The notes under the pieces were generated by a model. That model saw only the letters and a list, made by a program, of their open reading frames with translations. It was not told the origin of the DNA and did not search any database. A stretch of 64,000 bases of DNA from Fimbriimonas planktonicus (GTDB taxonomy: Bacteria > Armatimonadota > Fimbriimonadia > Fimbriimonadales > Fimbriimonadaceae): NCBI GenBank assembly GCA_965234685.1, contig OZ248539.1, forward strand, positions 2,356,001 to 2,420,000, in the 5' to 3' direction. This document shows positions 42,599 to 51,568 of the stretch, piece after piece. The position numbers and the translations under genes were made by a program. Every line of letters starts with the position of its first letter. The stretch's first letter is position 1.

Positions 42599-43342
42599 AT
42601 GGCTGGCCATAGTAAATGGAAGAACATTCGGCTTCGAAAAGGTAAGCAGGACGCAATACGCGGAAAGCTGTTTACCAAGCTCGCCCGAGAAATCATCGTC
42701 GCTGCACGACTCGGCGGCGGCGACGTCGCGATGAACCCACGACTCCGGGTTGCGGTTGAAAAGGCGAAGTCGGTTTCTTTGCCGAACGAAAACATCAAGC
42801 GCGCAATTGATCGAGGATCTGGCGCGGTTGAGGGCGCCAACTACGAAGAAATCATTTACGAAGGCTACGGACCGGGCGGCGCGGGAATCATCTTGCAGTG
42901 CTACTCGGAGAACCGAAACCGAACCGTCGGCGACGTTCGAACCGCGTTCAACAAGAACGGCGGCAACATGGCCGAAAACGGCGCGGTGAGCTGGCAGTTC
43001 AAGTACGTCGGCCAGATCCAAGTGGCGAAGGGCAATTACGAAGAGGACGATTTCACCCTCATCGCGCTAGAAGCCGGAGCAGACGATGTTCAGCTCGACG
43101 AAGACACTTTCACCGTCACCACCGCGATGGAGGACTTGCACCGGGTGAACACCGCCCTGGAAGCCGCCGGTGTGAAGACCACCGAAATTCAGCTCACCTA
43201 CGTGGCGACCAACAAGACGGAACTGTCGCCAGAAGACCAGATCAAGCTGCTGAAACTGCTTGATGCACTAGACGACTTGGACGATGTTCAAGAAACTTAC
43301 GTGAACGTCGATATCGGCGAGGACGCGTACGAAGAAGATTGA
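42599..43342 (+). CDS. yebC: YebC/TACO1 family translation or transcription factor
   Basis: The 247-residue protein begins MAGHSKWKNIRLRKGKQD and contains LPNENIKRAIDRG and YEGYGPGG, the standard YebC/PmpR pattern over full length. Members bind DNA or ribosomes; recent work links some to translation of proline-rich stretches. The next gene begins at TTG 43339, overlapping the stop by four bases. Confidence 0.95.
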   Translation: MAGHSKWKNIRLRKGKQDAIRGKLFTKLAREIIVAARLGGGDVAMNPRLRVAVEKAKSVSLPNENIKRAIDRGSGAVEGANYEEIIYEGYGPGGAGIILQCYSENRNRTVGDVRTAFNKNGGNMAENGAVSWQFKYVGQIQVAKGNYEEDDFTLIALEAGADDVQLDEDTFTVTTAMEDLHRVNTALEAAGVKTTEIQLTYVATNKTELSPEDQIKLLKLLDALDDLDDVQETYVNVDIGEDAYEED

Positions 43343-44424
43343 CCGCTCAACCCCGCCCACCGGTCATCACCTTGTTGCTGGTGGCCGGAAATCTGTTTGC
43401 TGCCTTCGCGGTCCTGATCAATCCGGACCTCGTGTATCAGTTCGGATTTGACTCTCGAAATCCGCAGTTCCGGGCGTACATTACGAGCCTGTTTTTGCAC
43501 CAGAACGTGATCCATCTGTTGGGAAACATGCTGTTCCTTGCCGCGGTTGGGTCGGCAGTGGAGATGTCGACTGGCTGGTTTCGGTTCGCGCTGGTGTACT
43601 TCCTAAGCGGTGGGGCGGGGTTGATGCTTCATTACTTCATGACCCGGTCGCTCGAGAATCCGGTGCCGTACATCGGGGCGAGCGGGTGCGTGGCGGGTTG
43701 TATTGGCTACTACGCACTTCGGTACCAGGCGGTCCGGGTTCCGGTGGTTCCGAGGCTGGCGTTGCCGGTGTTGGTGATTACTTTGGTCTGGCTCGGCCTG
43801 CAGTTGGTAGGGGCGGTGGTTCGGATCGGCGATTCGGGCGGCACCGCGTATTGGGCGCACATTGGCGGGTTTGGGATGGGCGTGATGCTGAGTTTGGTTT
43901 TCCGAACTCCGGACTTCGGTCAGCGGCAGGTGGCTCGGCAAGCGCTTGACCAAATGAGCATTCGTGGCCCGGCGGCGATGAAGATTGCGGCGGAGCGGCA
44001 CTTGCAGCGCTACCCTTCGGACCCGCATGCCGTGAGCGAGCTGGCTATCGCTTGCCGCGGGCTTTCGGATGTCGAAGGTGAGGCCGAGGCGATTTGTCAG
44101 CTGATGGTTCTGGACCTTTCGAGAACCCACGAATGCCTGACCCGGTTAATCGAGCTGCGCCAGATTGAGCGGATTTCCGCGGTCGAGCGATCTCAGTTCG
44201 CCGATCGGTTCAGCAGCACCGATCCGATTCTTGCCGACGAGCTTTTTCAGAGCGTGGCGGAATCGAGCGATGCTCGGGCAAAGCCAGATGCGCTGCTCGC
44301 CTGGGCAAAATTCGCTCGGGAGCATGATGCAGAGAAGGCGACCGAATTGTTAACACAGCTGCAATCTGAATTTCCGCTGAGCGGGGCCACCGAAGTGGCA
44401 AGGACGCGCGGATGGCTTCGCTAA
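43339..44424 (+). CDS. Rhomboid-family intramembrane serine protease with C-terminal helical region
   Basis: The 361-residue protein has six or so transmembrane helices in the first 190 residues. Catalytic S115 sits in GASG and H174 in AHIGGFGMG, with the HxxxN element H59xxxN63 in the loop/helix 2 region. The remaining ~165 residues are soluble, helical and TPR-like. Rhomboids cut membrane proteins within or near the bilayer. The start is TTG 43339, overlapping the yebC stop (TTGA). The stop overlaps the next gene by 13 bases. Confidence 0.9.
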   Translation: MTAQPRPPVITLLLVAGNLFAAFAVLINPDLVYQFGFDSRNPQFRAYITSLFLHQNVIHLLGNMLFLAAVGSAVEMSTGWFRFALVYFLSGGAGLMLHYFMTRSLENPVPYIGASGCVAGCIGYYALRYQAVRVPVVPRLALPVLVITLVWLGLQLVGAVVRIGDSGGTAYWAHIGGFGMGVMLSLVFRTPDFGQRQVARQALDQMSIRGPAAMKIAAERHLQRYPSDPHAVSELAIACRGLSDVEGEAEAICQLMVLDLSRTHECLTRLIELRQIERISAVERSQFADRFSSTDPILADELFQSVAESSDARAKPDALLAWAKFAREHDAEKATELLTQLQSEFPLSGATEVARTRGWLR

Positions 44425-45065
44425 AGTATTGGTGGCGCGAGCGCCGGCCGGAGATCATTTCTGGTGCGGTCGCTTTCCTGGTACGGGTAGTCGGGCGGTC
44501 GGTTCGGTTCAAGTCCGAAGGCTTTGAAGCCCTTCCCGATCCGCACATCATGTGCGCTTGGCATGGTCGAACTTTCATCTTTGTCACCCGAAACTGGCCC
44601 CGCAAGTACGGCGTGATCATTAGCCACTCGCGGGATGGCGAGATTCAGACCCGGATTTTCGAGAGCTTCGGATTTGAAGTGATCCGAGGCAGCACTGGAC
44701 GCGGCGGAATTCGGGCGGCGGTCGAGGGGATCCGGCTGCTCAAGAGCGGCACCAGCATGGCGATGACGCCAGACGGTCCGCGCGGTCCGTCTCAAGTGGT
44801 TCAGCCGGGTGTGTTGATGCTCGCGCAAAAGTCGGGGGCGGCGTTGATTCCGGCGGGCATGAGCGCCAAGCCAAGAATCCTTACGAAATCCTGGGACCGG
44901 TACATGGTGCCTTGGCCGTTTTCGAGGTGCGTCGGCTACGCTGGCGAGCCGATTTATGTGCCGAAAGACGCCGACGAGGAAACGTTGGAGCGGATTCGGT
45001 TGCAACTCGAAAATGAGATGACGCGGCTGCAGACGAAAGCGGAAGCCGAACTCGGTCAGGCGTAG
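44412..45065 (+). CDS. DUF374 lysophospholipid acyltransferase-like protein
   Basis: The 217-residue protein belongs to DUF374. It has WHGRTFIF (WHG in place of HxxxxD), HSRDGEIQTRIFESFG, then RGSTGRGG and TPDGPRGPSQVVQPG. Members are thought to acylate lipid A precursors or other lipids at the inner membrane face. It overlaps the rhomboid gene by 13 bases, forming a yebC-rhomboid-acyltransferase operon. Confidence 0.88.
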   Translation: MASLKYWWRERRPEIISGAVAFLVRVVGRSVRFKSEGFEALPDPHIMCAWHGRTFIFVTRNWPRKYGVIISHSRDGEIQTRIFESFGFEVIRGSTGRGGIRAAVEGIRLLKSGTSMAMTPDGPRGPSQVVQPGVLMLAQKSGAALIPAGMSAKPRILTKSWDRYMVPWPFSRCVGYAGEPIYVPKDADEETLERIRLQLENEMTRLQTKAEAELGQA

Positions 45066-45156
45066 TTGGCGTAGTCAGCCAATCTGATGGCAAAAATCCA
45101 ACCTTTGCGTTAAGGGGAGGTTATGCTCGAATATCCGAACGTACACTCCGCGCGTT

Positions 45157-46296
45157 ATGGGTCGCATTGGATTGCTTTTGTTGGTCAGTTTCCTCGGAGC
45201 GCATGCTTCTCTACAGCCGATGGCGGCGCCATTATCGGCTGCCAGGTTGTTAACCCAGGCGGATGGGAACAACGCTGAGTTCGTCTCCCAGACGGTGCAG
45301 GAGCAGTATTACGCCGGCAACGTTCACGCAGTCTCGATCACGCTGACCAACGTTGGGACGACGACTTGGACTCAGGCTACGCACCGATTGGTTTCGATGA
45401 ACCCATATGCGAACAACGTTTGGGGCCGAACCGATGTGAAGCTGCCTTCTGGCGTCACCGTTGCCCCAGGCGCGACGTACACCTTTAATTTCAACATCAC
45501 CGTTCCGAGTCGTCCAAGCCGTTACAACTTCCAGTGGCAGATGCGAAAGACCTCCCCGGGTAGCCCGGCGAACTTCGGCGCGATGACGCCGAACGTGGTG
45601 GTTACTGCCCTTTCCGGCGACGCCGCTGATTTCATCAGCCAGTCCGTACCGACCTTTGTAGAGCCGGGCAACAAGTTCGATGTCCAGTTAGTTTTCCAGA
45701 ATCGCGGTTCTTCGACTTGGACCTACGACACGTTCCGCTTGGTTTCGCTGAGCAACCCTTCGAAGATTTTCGGTAAGGACAGCATCTCGCTGAACCCTGG
45801 CGAGAGCATTGCTCCGGGACAGTTCAAGACTTACAACTTCCGACTTGAAGCGCCTAAGACCGAGGGTATCTACAACCACCTCTGGCAACTTCGCCGTTCG
45901 AGCGTGGCGAACTTCGGACCGATCAGCCCGACGGTACCAATCGAGGTTCGGTATCGCAACAACTCGGTTTGTGATTCGCAGACGGTGCCAAATTCTATGT
46001 TTGTAACCCGAGACTACGATGTCTCGGTACGGTTCACGAACACCGGCGTCGACACGTGGACACCAGGGCCGTACGCGCTCTATAGCCAGAGCCCAGCGGG
46101 CAACAATCGCTGGGGCAAGCAGTCGATTTTGCTTCCGGTTTCCGTTGCGCCGGGCGAGTCGTACACGTTCAATTTCACCGTCCGAGCCCCGGCCCTGGCG
46201 GGGGTCTACAACTTCCAATGGCGCCTGCGTCGGTCGGGCAAAGGCGATTTCGGCGCCTTCAGCCCGTTGGTCGCGGTTTCGGTCGAAGAGAAGTGA
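45157..46296 (+). CDS. Secreted protein with three NBR1-type Ig-like domains
   Basis: The 379-residue protein has a signal peptide (LLLLVSFLGAHA) and three repeats of ~110 residues. Each has FV/IS/DSQ(T/S)V, a GNxxxVxxTxxNxGxxTWT segment, a VAPGxxxTFNF or IAPGQFKTYNF turn and a YNFQWQ/LRR strand. This is the NBR1 Ig-like fold, with the diagnostic W in TTWT and the YNFQW motif. In bacteria such proteins are on the surface or bound to carbohydrates; a specific role is not known. The gene stands alone with ~90 bases of leader. Confidence 0.85.
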   Translation: MGRIGLLLLVSFLGAHASLQPMAAPLSAARLLTQADGNNAEFVSQTVQEQYYAGNVHAVSITLTNVGTTTWTQATHRLVSMNPYANNVWGRTDVKLPSGVTVAPGATYTFNFNITVPSRPSRYNFQWQMRKTSPGSPANFGAMTPNVVVTALSGDAADFISQSVPTFVEPGNKFDVQLVFQNRGSSTWTYDTFRLVSLSNPSKIFGKDSISLNPGESIAPGQFKTYNFRLEAPKTEGIYNHLWQLRRSSVANFGPISPTVPIEVRYRNNSVCDSQTVPNSMFVTRDYDVSVRFTNTGVDTWTPGPYALYSQSPAGNNRWGKQSILLPVSVAPGESYTFNFTVRAPALAGVYNFQWRLRRSGKGDFGAFSPLVAVSVEEK

Positions 46297-46324
46297 ACTG
46301 GCGGCGCCTTGAGCTTCGCGCCTT

Positions 46325-46356
46325 GCGTGGCTTTGTATGGCTCTGCGTGGCTTTGT
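46325..46356. repeat. Short direct repeat between convergent genes
   Basis: The 12-base word GCGTGGCTTTGT occurs at 46325-46336 and 46345-46356, 20 bases apart, with a partial copy between. It fills most of the 67-base gap after the NBR1-Ig gene. No function is visible. Confidence 0.5.
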
Positions 46357-46363
46357 TTGGGAC

Positions 46364-47128
46364 TCAACCGCCGTACAACCCAGCAAACCGCTGCTGAAGT
46401 TCGGAAGACGTCAACGCCGACTTTTCTGCCCCGCTCCACTCCTGCTGAACCCTCCCTAGGTGCAGAAGCACAGCGCGGGTGCCGAAGCGGGGGAGGTGGT
46501 CTAGGGAGTGGGTGACCATGACGGTGGTAATGGCATGCTCCGAGACGAGGCGGGCGGTGAGTTGCATGACCTTCTCGGCGGCTTCAGGATCAAGCGCGGC
46601 GGTGTGCTCGTCTAGGAGCAGTACTTTCGGGGTGACGATGGTTGCCATCACGACGGCGAGGGCCTGACGTTGGCCTCCGCTGAGGGTGTTGGTCGGGCGG
46701 TCGAGGAAGTTTTCTAGCCCCATTCCGCAAGCCGCAAGGGCTTCGGCGTGGCGGGTTTTCGCGGTCCGGTTGAGCCCTAAGCGCAGGATGCGAGTGCCGC
46801 CGCGTAGCTCGGCCAAGCGCATGTTCTCCGCTACGGTCAAGGTTCCGGCCGTGCTGAGATAAGGGTTCTGAAAGACTCGCGCTAGGCTCACGGCACGACG
46901 CTCCGGACCTTGTCGGGTGACGTCGATACCGTCAATCTGCACTTGACCCGAACTCGGCGGGAACACTCCGGCCAGAACATTGAGCAAGGTCGATTTGCCG
47001 GATCCGTTTGTGCCGGCAAGGAGCAAGAACTCCCCGCCCGCGATCTCGAGCGAAACGTCCTGAAGCGCGAGAGTTGCCCCACCATCCGGCCGTTCAAATC
47101 GCTGGCTCACGTTTCGGACAGTAATCAT
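46364..47128 (-). CDS. ABC transporter ATP-binding protein (TrpZ-like)
   Basis: The 254-residue ATPase has Walker A GTNGSGKST near residue 41, signature LSGGQRQAL near 150 and Walker B VLLLDEHTAALD. It belongs with the permease and lipoprotein upstream, a three-gene system resembling the TrpXYZ-type importers of small aromatic or other ligands. It overlaps the permease stop by four bases. The ligand cannot be told. Confidence 0.9.
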   Translation of the reverse strand: MITVRNVSQRFERPDGGATLALQDVSLEIAGGEFLLLAGTNGSGKSTLLNVLAGVFPPSSGQVQIDGIDVTRQGPERRAVSLARVFQNPYLSTAGTLTVAENMRLAELRGGTRILRLGLNRTAKTRHAEALAACGMGLENFLDRPTNTLSGGQRQALAVVMATIVTPKVLLLDEHTAALDPEAAEKVMQLTARLVSEHAITTVMVTHSLDHLPRFGTRAVLLHLGRVQQEWSGAEKSALTSSELQQRFAGLYGG

Positions 47129-47940
47129 CTTGCCCTCCCCTTTGATAATCGCGGTAGAGCAAGAGCAATCAACACAAAGCCGGCGGTAATGAGCTTCAGG
47201 TCAATCGGATTCATGCCCGCTTGGAGCGCACCGGCGATGAGCAAGCGGAAAACGACCGAGCCAACCAGCGCTCCTCCGACAGCGAAAAGCACGGACTTCG
47301 GCGGGAGGAATCGCTCGCCAATCATCACGCCCGCCATGCCTGTAACCAGGGCACCGATGCCCATCGTGATGTCGGCAAATCCGTTGTATTGCGCGATGAC
47401 CGCGCCGCCGAGAGCGGCGAAACCGTTGGACAGGCTCAGGCCAACCGTTTTGACATTCCGGACGTTGATGCCTTGCGCGGCGGACATTTCTGGATTGTCG
47501 CCTACCGCCCGCAACGAGAGACCGTAGTCGGTTCGCAAAAACCACCAAAGAATTGCGACGGAAAAAAGGGCAATTCCAAAGACCGCATAACCCAACTCTG
47601 CCCCGCTTACCGGCAGATTCGACCGGCCCATCACCCGTAGGTTGACGCTATATAGCGCGGTCATGGTGATGATCCCGCTAAGCAGATCATTGATATGGAG
47701 CCTCGTGTGAATGAGTCCTGTGATCGCCCCGCCGACCGCCCCGACCAGGAAGGCGACCCCGAGCGCGAGCCACAGGTTCAGGTTCTGGGCGAGAAGAACG
47801 CCAAAGATCGCCGCGCCGCTGGTGAAGGTGCCATCGACGGAGATATCGGGAAAACGAAGCACCCGGAACGACAGGAACACCGCGAGGGCCAAGAGGGCAT
47901 AGGCCGCGCCTTGGGTAATCGCTCCGATCCAGAGTTCCAT
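47125..47940 (-). CDS. ABC transporter permease (TrpY-like, branched-chain type)
   Basis: The 271-residue permease has about eight membrane segments, with FPDISVDGTFTSGAAIFG near residue 31 and the long conserved GMAGVMIGERFLPPKS motif near 199. This resembles the BPD_transp_2 group that pairs with TrpX-type binding proteins. It begins four bases after the binding-protein stop and overlaps the ATPase gene. Confidence 0.9.
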   Translation of the reverse strand: MELWIGAITQGAAYALLALAVFLSFRVLRFPDISVDGTFTSGAAIFGVLLAQNLNLWLALGVAFLVGAVGGAITGLIHTRLHINDLLSGIITMTALYSVNLRVMGRSNLPVSGAELGYAVFGIALFSVAILWWFLRTDYGLSLRAVGDNPEMSAAQGINVRNVKTVGLSLSNGFAALGGAVIAQYNGFADITMGIGALVTGMAGVMIGERFLPPKSVLFAVGGALVGSVVFRLLIAGALQAGMNPIDLKLITAGFVLIALALPRLSKGRAR

Positions 47941-47943
47941 GGT

Positions 47944-48891
47944 CTAGTTCGCGGGCAAGGTGATTCCGAACTGCTTGGCGGCGGCCGGATTGGTCGCGAT
48001 GGGTTGCAGCTTGGCCGTTTCTAGAGGGAACTTGGCAGTTTTTTCACCCTTCAGCACTTTCCCTGCCATACGCCCGGCTTGAGCGCCCGCTTCCTCGAGG
48101 TCCACTCCAACGGTCGCGACGATCCCCTTCTCAAGCTGGTCCGGCTGGAGGCTGAACATCGGCAAGCCGAGGTTTCCGGCGGTTTTGATTTGTCCATCGA
48201 CGCCTTGGTTCACGGTGTTGCTGGGCAACTGGAGCACGGCTTCGACACCCTTCGCCTTGAGGGCCTGCATACCGGTGACGATGTCGTTGGACGAGCTCAC
48301 GGTAACGACGATGAACTCCAGACCGTTCTTGGCGCAAGCCTTCTTCGCTTCCTCGTGCATTCCGCCGAAGAACGGTTCGCTCGGATCGTACAGGGTTCCA
48401 ATCTTCTTGACGGCGGGCATGAACTTGTGGATCATTTCGACACCTTCCGTCACCGGGAACGGGTTGTAGACCCCCGTGATGTTCGGCTTTGGTTCTGAAA
48501 TCGCAGTAGCGGCACCGGCGGCTACGGGATCAATGACGCCGCAGAAGATGACCGGTTTGTCTTTCACGCTTTTGATGGCCGCTTGCAGGGCCTGCGTGCT
48601 GCAAAGCCCGACCACGTCAACCGAGGTCGCCAGTTTTTGCATGACGAGGCTCATCGTCCCGGCATCGCTTTGGGCGTTTTGGAAGTCGATTTCCACGGTT
48701 TTGCCGTCAACAAATCCTTCATCGGCGAGCCCCTTCACGAATCCTTCGCGGAGCTGATCGAGGCTGCTTGTGCTGGTGAATTGGGCAAAGCCGACCTTTG
48801 GCAGCCCCGAGCTTGGCTTCGAGCATCCCGCCGTGGTCAGAAATAGGGCGAGGCCAAGCCCTAGCCATGCATTGATTCGCATCCTGCTCAT
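47944..48891 (-). CDS. ABC transporter substrate-binding lipoprotein (TrpX-like)
   Basis: The ~315-residue periplasmic lipoprotein has lipobox TTAGC. The mature domain has GFAQFTSTSSLDQLREGF, VDVVGLCSTQALQAA and KKIGTLYDPSEP, the pattern of the ABC-sub-bind family that includes TrpX. ATG 48891 was chosen; TTG 48900 and ATG 48882 are also possible. It leads the SBP-permease-ATPase operon and is divergent from glyS. Confidence 0.9.
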   Translation of the reverse strand: MSRMRINAWLGLGLALFLTTAGCSKPSSGLPKVGFAQFTSTSSLDQLREGFVKGLADEGFVDGKTVEIDFQNAQSDAGTMSLVMQKLATSVDVVGLCSTQALQAAIKSVKDKPVIFCGVIDPVAAGAATAISEPKPNITGVYNPFPVTEGVEMIHKFMPAVKKIGTLYDPSEPFFGGMHEEAKKACAKNGLEFIVVTVSSSNDIVTGMQALKAKGVEAVLQLPSNTVNQGVDGQIKTAGNLGLPMFSLQPDQLEKGIVATVGVDLEEAGAQAGRMAGKVLKGEKTAKFPLETAKLQPIATNPAAAKQFGITLPAN

Positions 48892-48952
48892 CGGCTTCAA
48901 GATACAGGATTTACGGGGTTACTGCAACGGGCGAACGGTATCCTCTTTCGCG

Positions 48953-51049
48953 ATGGCGGAATTGTTGCTGGAAGTGGGATGCGAAGAGTTGCCGGCGGCG
49001 TTTGTGGCGCGCGCTTTGAGCGACCTTTCTGGGCAACTGATTAACGCGCTCAAAGCTTCTCAACTCCTTGGTCCAGACCACCAGGTGGCCACGTACGGCA
49101 CCCCACGACGGTTGATCGTCTCGATTTCCGGCTTGCTGGACCGCCAGGAAGACACAGAGAAGGACGTCCGGGGCCCTGCGCTCAAGGGTGCATTCAACGC
49201 CGAAGGCGAACCGACACCCGCGCTGCTTGGCTTCTGTCGTGGCCAGGGTGTGGATGTTTCGACCATTCGGAAGGACGACCAATACGTATGGATCACGAAG
49301 CAGATTCCTGGCCAGTCGGCCACCGCGATCCTTGAAGCGCTCCTGCCGAAGACGATTCGCGAACTGCAGTTCCAAAAGTCAATGCGATGGGGCTCTACCC
49401 GGATGCGGTTTGCACGACCCATTCGGTGGCTGCTCGCTGTTTTGGACGGCGTTGTTGTTCCGTTTGACATCGAAGGCGTGGTGAGCGGAAACGAATCCCG
49501 AGGCCACCGCTTCTATGCTCCGGCGGCGTTTGCCGTTACATCGGCGGATGAACTCATTGCTCGACTTCGCGAGAACTTTGTCGAGCCTGATCCCGCCGTC
49601 CGAAGAGCCGCGATTCTTCAGCAGATCGACGAAAAATGTTCTGGCGTAGCCGAGATTTCCGAAGACTTGCTTGATGAGAACGTGCATCTCACCGAGTGGC
49701 CAACGGTCATCGAAGGTGAGTTCCCCGCTTCGTTCCTCGACTTGCCTGAGCCCGTTTTGGTGACGGCGATGGCGAAGCATGAGCGGATGTTCCCCGTGCG
49801 CGATGCTTCGGGCAAGATCACGAATCGATTCCTTTTTGTCCGTAACAGCGGTGAAGACGATACGGTCCGGGCTGGATCGGCTTGGGTGCTTAACGCACGA
49901 TTCAACGACGCGAAGTTCTTCTATCAAGAGGACCAGAAATCGACTTTGGCCGACTTCCTTGCGAAGACCACCGGAATCGTGTTCCAAGAAAAGCTGGGCA
50001 CGGTTCTATCCCGATCCGAGCGTCTCGCGAACGTGGCGCGCTTTGTGGCCGAAGCTACCGGAGCTTCGGAAGAAGAAGCAGAACTTGCTGAGCTGGCGGG
50101 CCGGTACGCAAAGGCCGACCTCAGCACCGGATTGGTGAGCGAACTCTCCTCGCTCCAGGGCATTGTTGGCGCGGAGTACGCGCGGGCCGAAGGGATGCCG
50201 GAAGCGGTGGTGACCGCGCTTCGGCACCAATATGCCCCAACCAAGAACGCATCGCCGGAGACCGATTTGGGACACCGAACAGGGTTGCGGCTTGCCATGG
50301 CGGATCAGCTTGATAAGCTCGCCGGGTTCCTTGGTCTTGGACTCGAACCGACCGGATCGAGTGACCCATTCGGACTGCGACGATGCGCAACCGTGCTGAT
50401 TGAATCGGCTTGGGCTTGGCCCGGCGCGCTTCCGGCTTATGACCAGCTATTCGATTTCGCGCTGGATCAGTACCGGGAGCAGGCGATTCCGCTGGACAAC
50501 GCTGGAGCGCACACCGCGCTTTGGGATGTGTTCGAGGGTCGGTACTCCGCGCTGATGCCAGAAGTTCGGCACGACATTCTGGATGCCGCCGCTCTGAGTG
50601 AGCACCGATGGGAGCTCACGATTCCGCAAGCGGTGAAGTTCCGCGTCGCCGTCATGTCGACGCTGGCTAGCCACATTGCCCTCGTTCAGACCGCAACCCG
50701 GCCGCTGAACCTGGTCGCTTCTTCGCGCAAGAAAGGGCTGGAGTATGGCTTCGACGATCCGCTTCGGCAGATCGTAGCCACCGATCTGGATTCCGAACCT
50801 GGTCTTGCCCTGTTGGAGGTTCTAAAAGCTCAGGAAGATGATCTGTTCCGGTTTGCCCGGGAGCGCGACGTGAACGGCACCGTCGGCGCGGTTGAGGCGC
50901 TGGTTGCGCCGATCAACGCGTTCTTGGATGGAACCATGGTACTGGTCGAAGATGCGGCCGTGCGCTATGCTCGATTAACGCTTTTGCATGCGGCTTCCCT
51001 TCAGTTGCTCGCGGCGGGTGACTTTACGAAGCTCGTTATCGAAGGCTGA
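48953..51049 (+). CDS. glyS: Glycyl-tRNA synthetase beta subunit
   Basis: The 698-residue protein begins LLLEVGCEELPAAF, the GlyS signature, and contains FQKSMRWGSTRMRFARPIRW, LTEWPTVIEGEFP and PGLALLE-type segments through the length typical of GlyS (~690). It pairs with GlyQ in the heterotetrameric enzyme that charges tRNA-Gly; glyQ is not in the window. ATG 48953 is preferred because the upstream in-frame reading overlaps the divergent lipoprotein. Confidence 0.95.
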   Translation: MAELLLEVGCEELPAAFVARALSDLSGQLINALKASQLLGPDHQVATYGTPRRLIVSISGLLDRQEDTEKDVRGPALKGAFNAEGEPTPALLGFCRGQGVDVSTIRKDDQYVWITKQIPGQSATAILEALLPKTIRELQFQKSMRWGSTRMRFARPIRWLLAVLDGVVVPFDIEGVVSGNESRGHRFYAPAAFAVTSADELIARLRENFVEPDPAVRRAAILQQIDEKCSGVAEISEDLLDENVHLTEWPTVIEGEFPASFLDLPEPVLVTAMAKHERMFPVRDASGKITNRFLFVRNSGEDDTVRAGSAWVLNARFNDAKFFYQEDQKSTLADFLAKTTGIVFQEKLGTVLSRSERLANVARFVAEATGASEEEAELAELAGRYAKADLSTGLVSELSSLQGIVGAEYARAEGMPEAVVTALRHQYAPTKNASPETDLGHRTGLRLAMADQLDKLAGFLGLGLEPTGSSDPFGLRRCATVLIESAWAWPGALPAYDQLFDFALDQYREQAIPLDNAGAHTALWDVFEGRYSALMPEVRHDILDAAALSEHRWELTIPQAVKFRVAVMSTLASHIALVQTATRPLNLVASSRKKGLEYGFDDPLRQIVATDLDSEPGLALLEVLKAQEDDLFRFARERDVNGTVGAVEALVAPINAFLDGTMVLVEDAAVRYARLTLLHAASLQLLAAGDFTKLVIEG

Positions 51050-51059
51050 AGATTCCAAC

Positions 51060-51545
51060 ATGGCCCTTGAACCGCTGAATACCGACGAGAAACTCGACGC
51101 GGCGGTACGTCCGGAGAAAGACATGGACGCCCAAATGATTTTTGGGTGCAGTGGCTTTTTGGTCGCGGCTGTAGCTGGATATTTACTGAGCATTTGGCCA
51201 TTCGTGGCGTTCCAGAAGACGGAGCAGATTCAATGGTTGCTCATCTGCTTTGCGGCGGGGCCGCTTCCGGCGACGATTTTGGGCGTTTACGCCACGCGGA
51301 AGTTTGGGCTTGGCGGGGCTTGCGGGTTCATCGGCGGCGCGCTTTGCACCGGGGTTTTCTTGTTTCTGCGGATCCAGCACAGCTTCGTTTCGGCCTTGGC
51401 GCAACAGGCTCCGCGGCCGGAGTATCCGGAGGCGTTCCAGTATTTGGTGCCCGGGGCGTACATCTTGGCGTGCCTGTTCCTCGCCATCTTGATCCTGCCA
51501 AAGGACGAGTTTGGCCCGAGTGATCCAGCGGCGAAGGGACCGTAG
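51060..51545 (+). CDS. Membrane protein of unknown function
   Basis: The 161-residue protein has a charged 25-residue N-terminus and then about four transmembrane helices (GFLVAAVAGYLLSIW, WLLICFAAGPLPATI, GGACGFIGGALCTGV, YILACLFLAILIL). No family is recognised. It lies ten bases after the glyS stop, so co-transcription is likely, and 23 bases before the prfB start. ATG 51060 begins the natural unit. Confidence 0.75.
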   Translation: MALEPLNTDEKLDAAVRPEKDMDAQMIFGCSGFLVAAVAGYLLSIWPFVAFQKTEQIQWLLICFAAGPLPATILGVYATRKFGLGGACGFIGGALCTGVFLFLRIQHSFVSALAQQAPRPEYPEAFQYLVPGAYILACLFLAILILPKDEFGPSDPAAKGP

Positions 51546-51568
51546 CGGTTCGCCGGTAAACTGGGCGG

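Noticed and set aside
46325..46356. Repeat between convergent genes as a CRISPR or mobile-element end
   Set aside because: Only two 12-base copies are present, with no spacers, cas genes or transposase.
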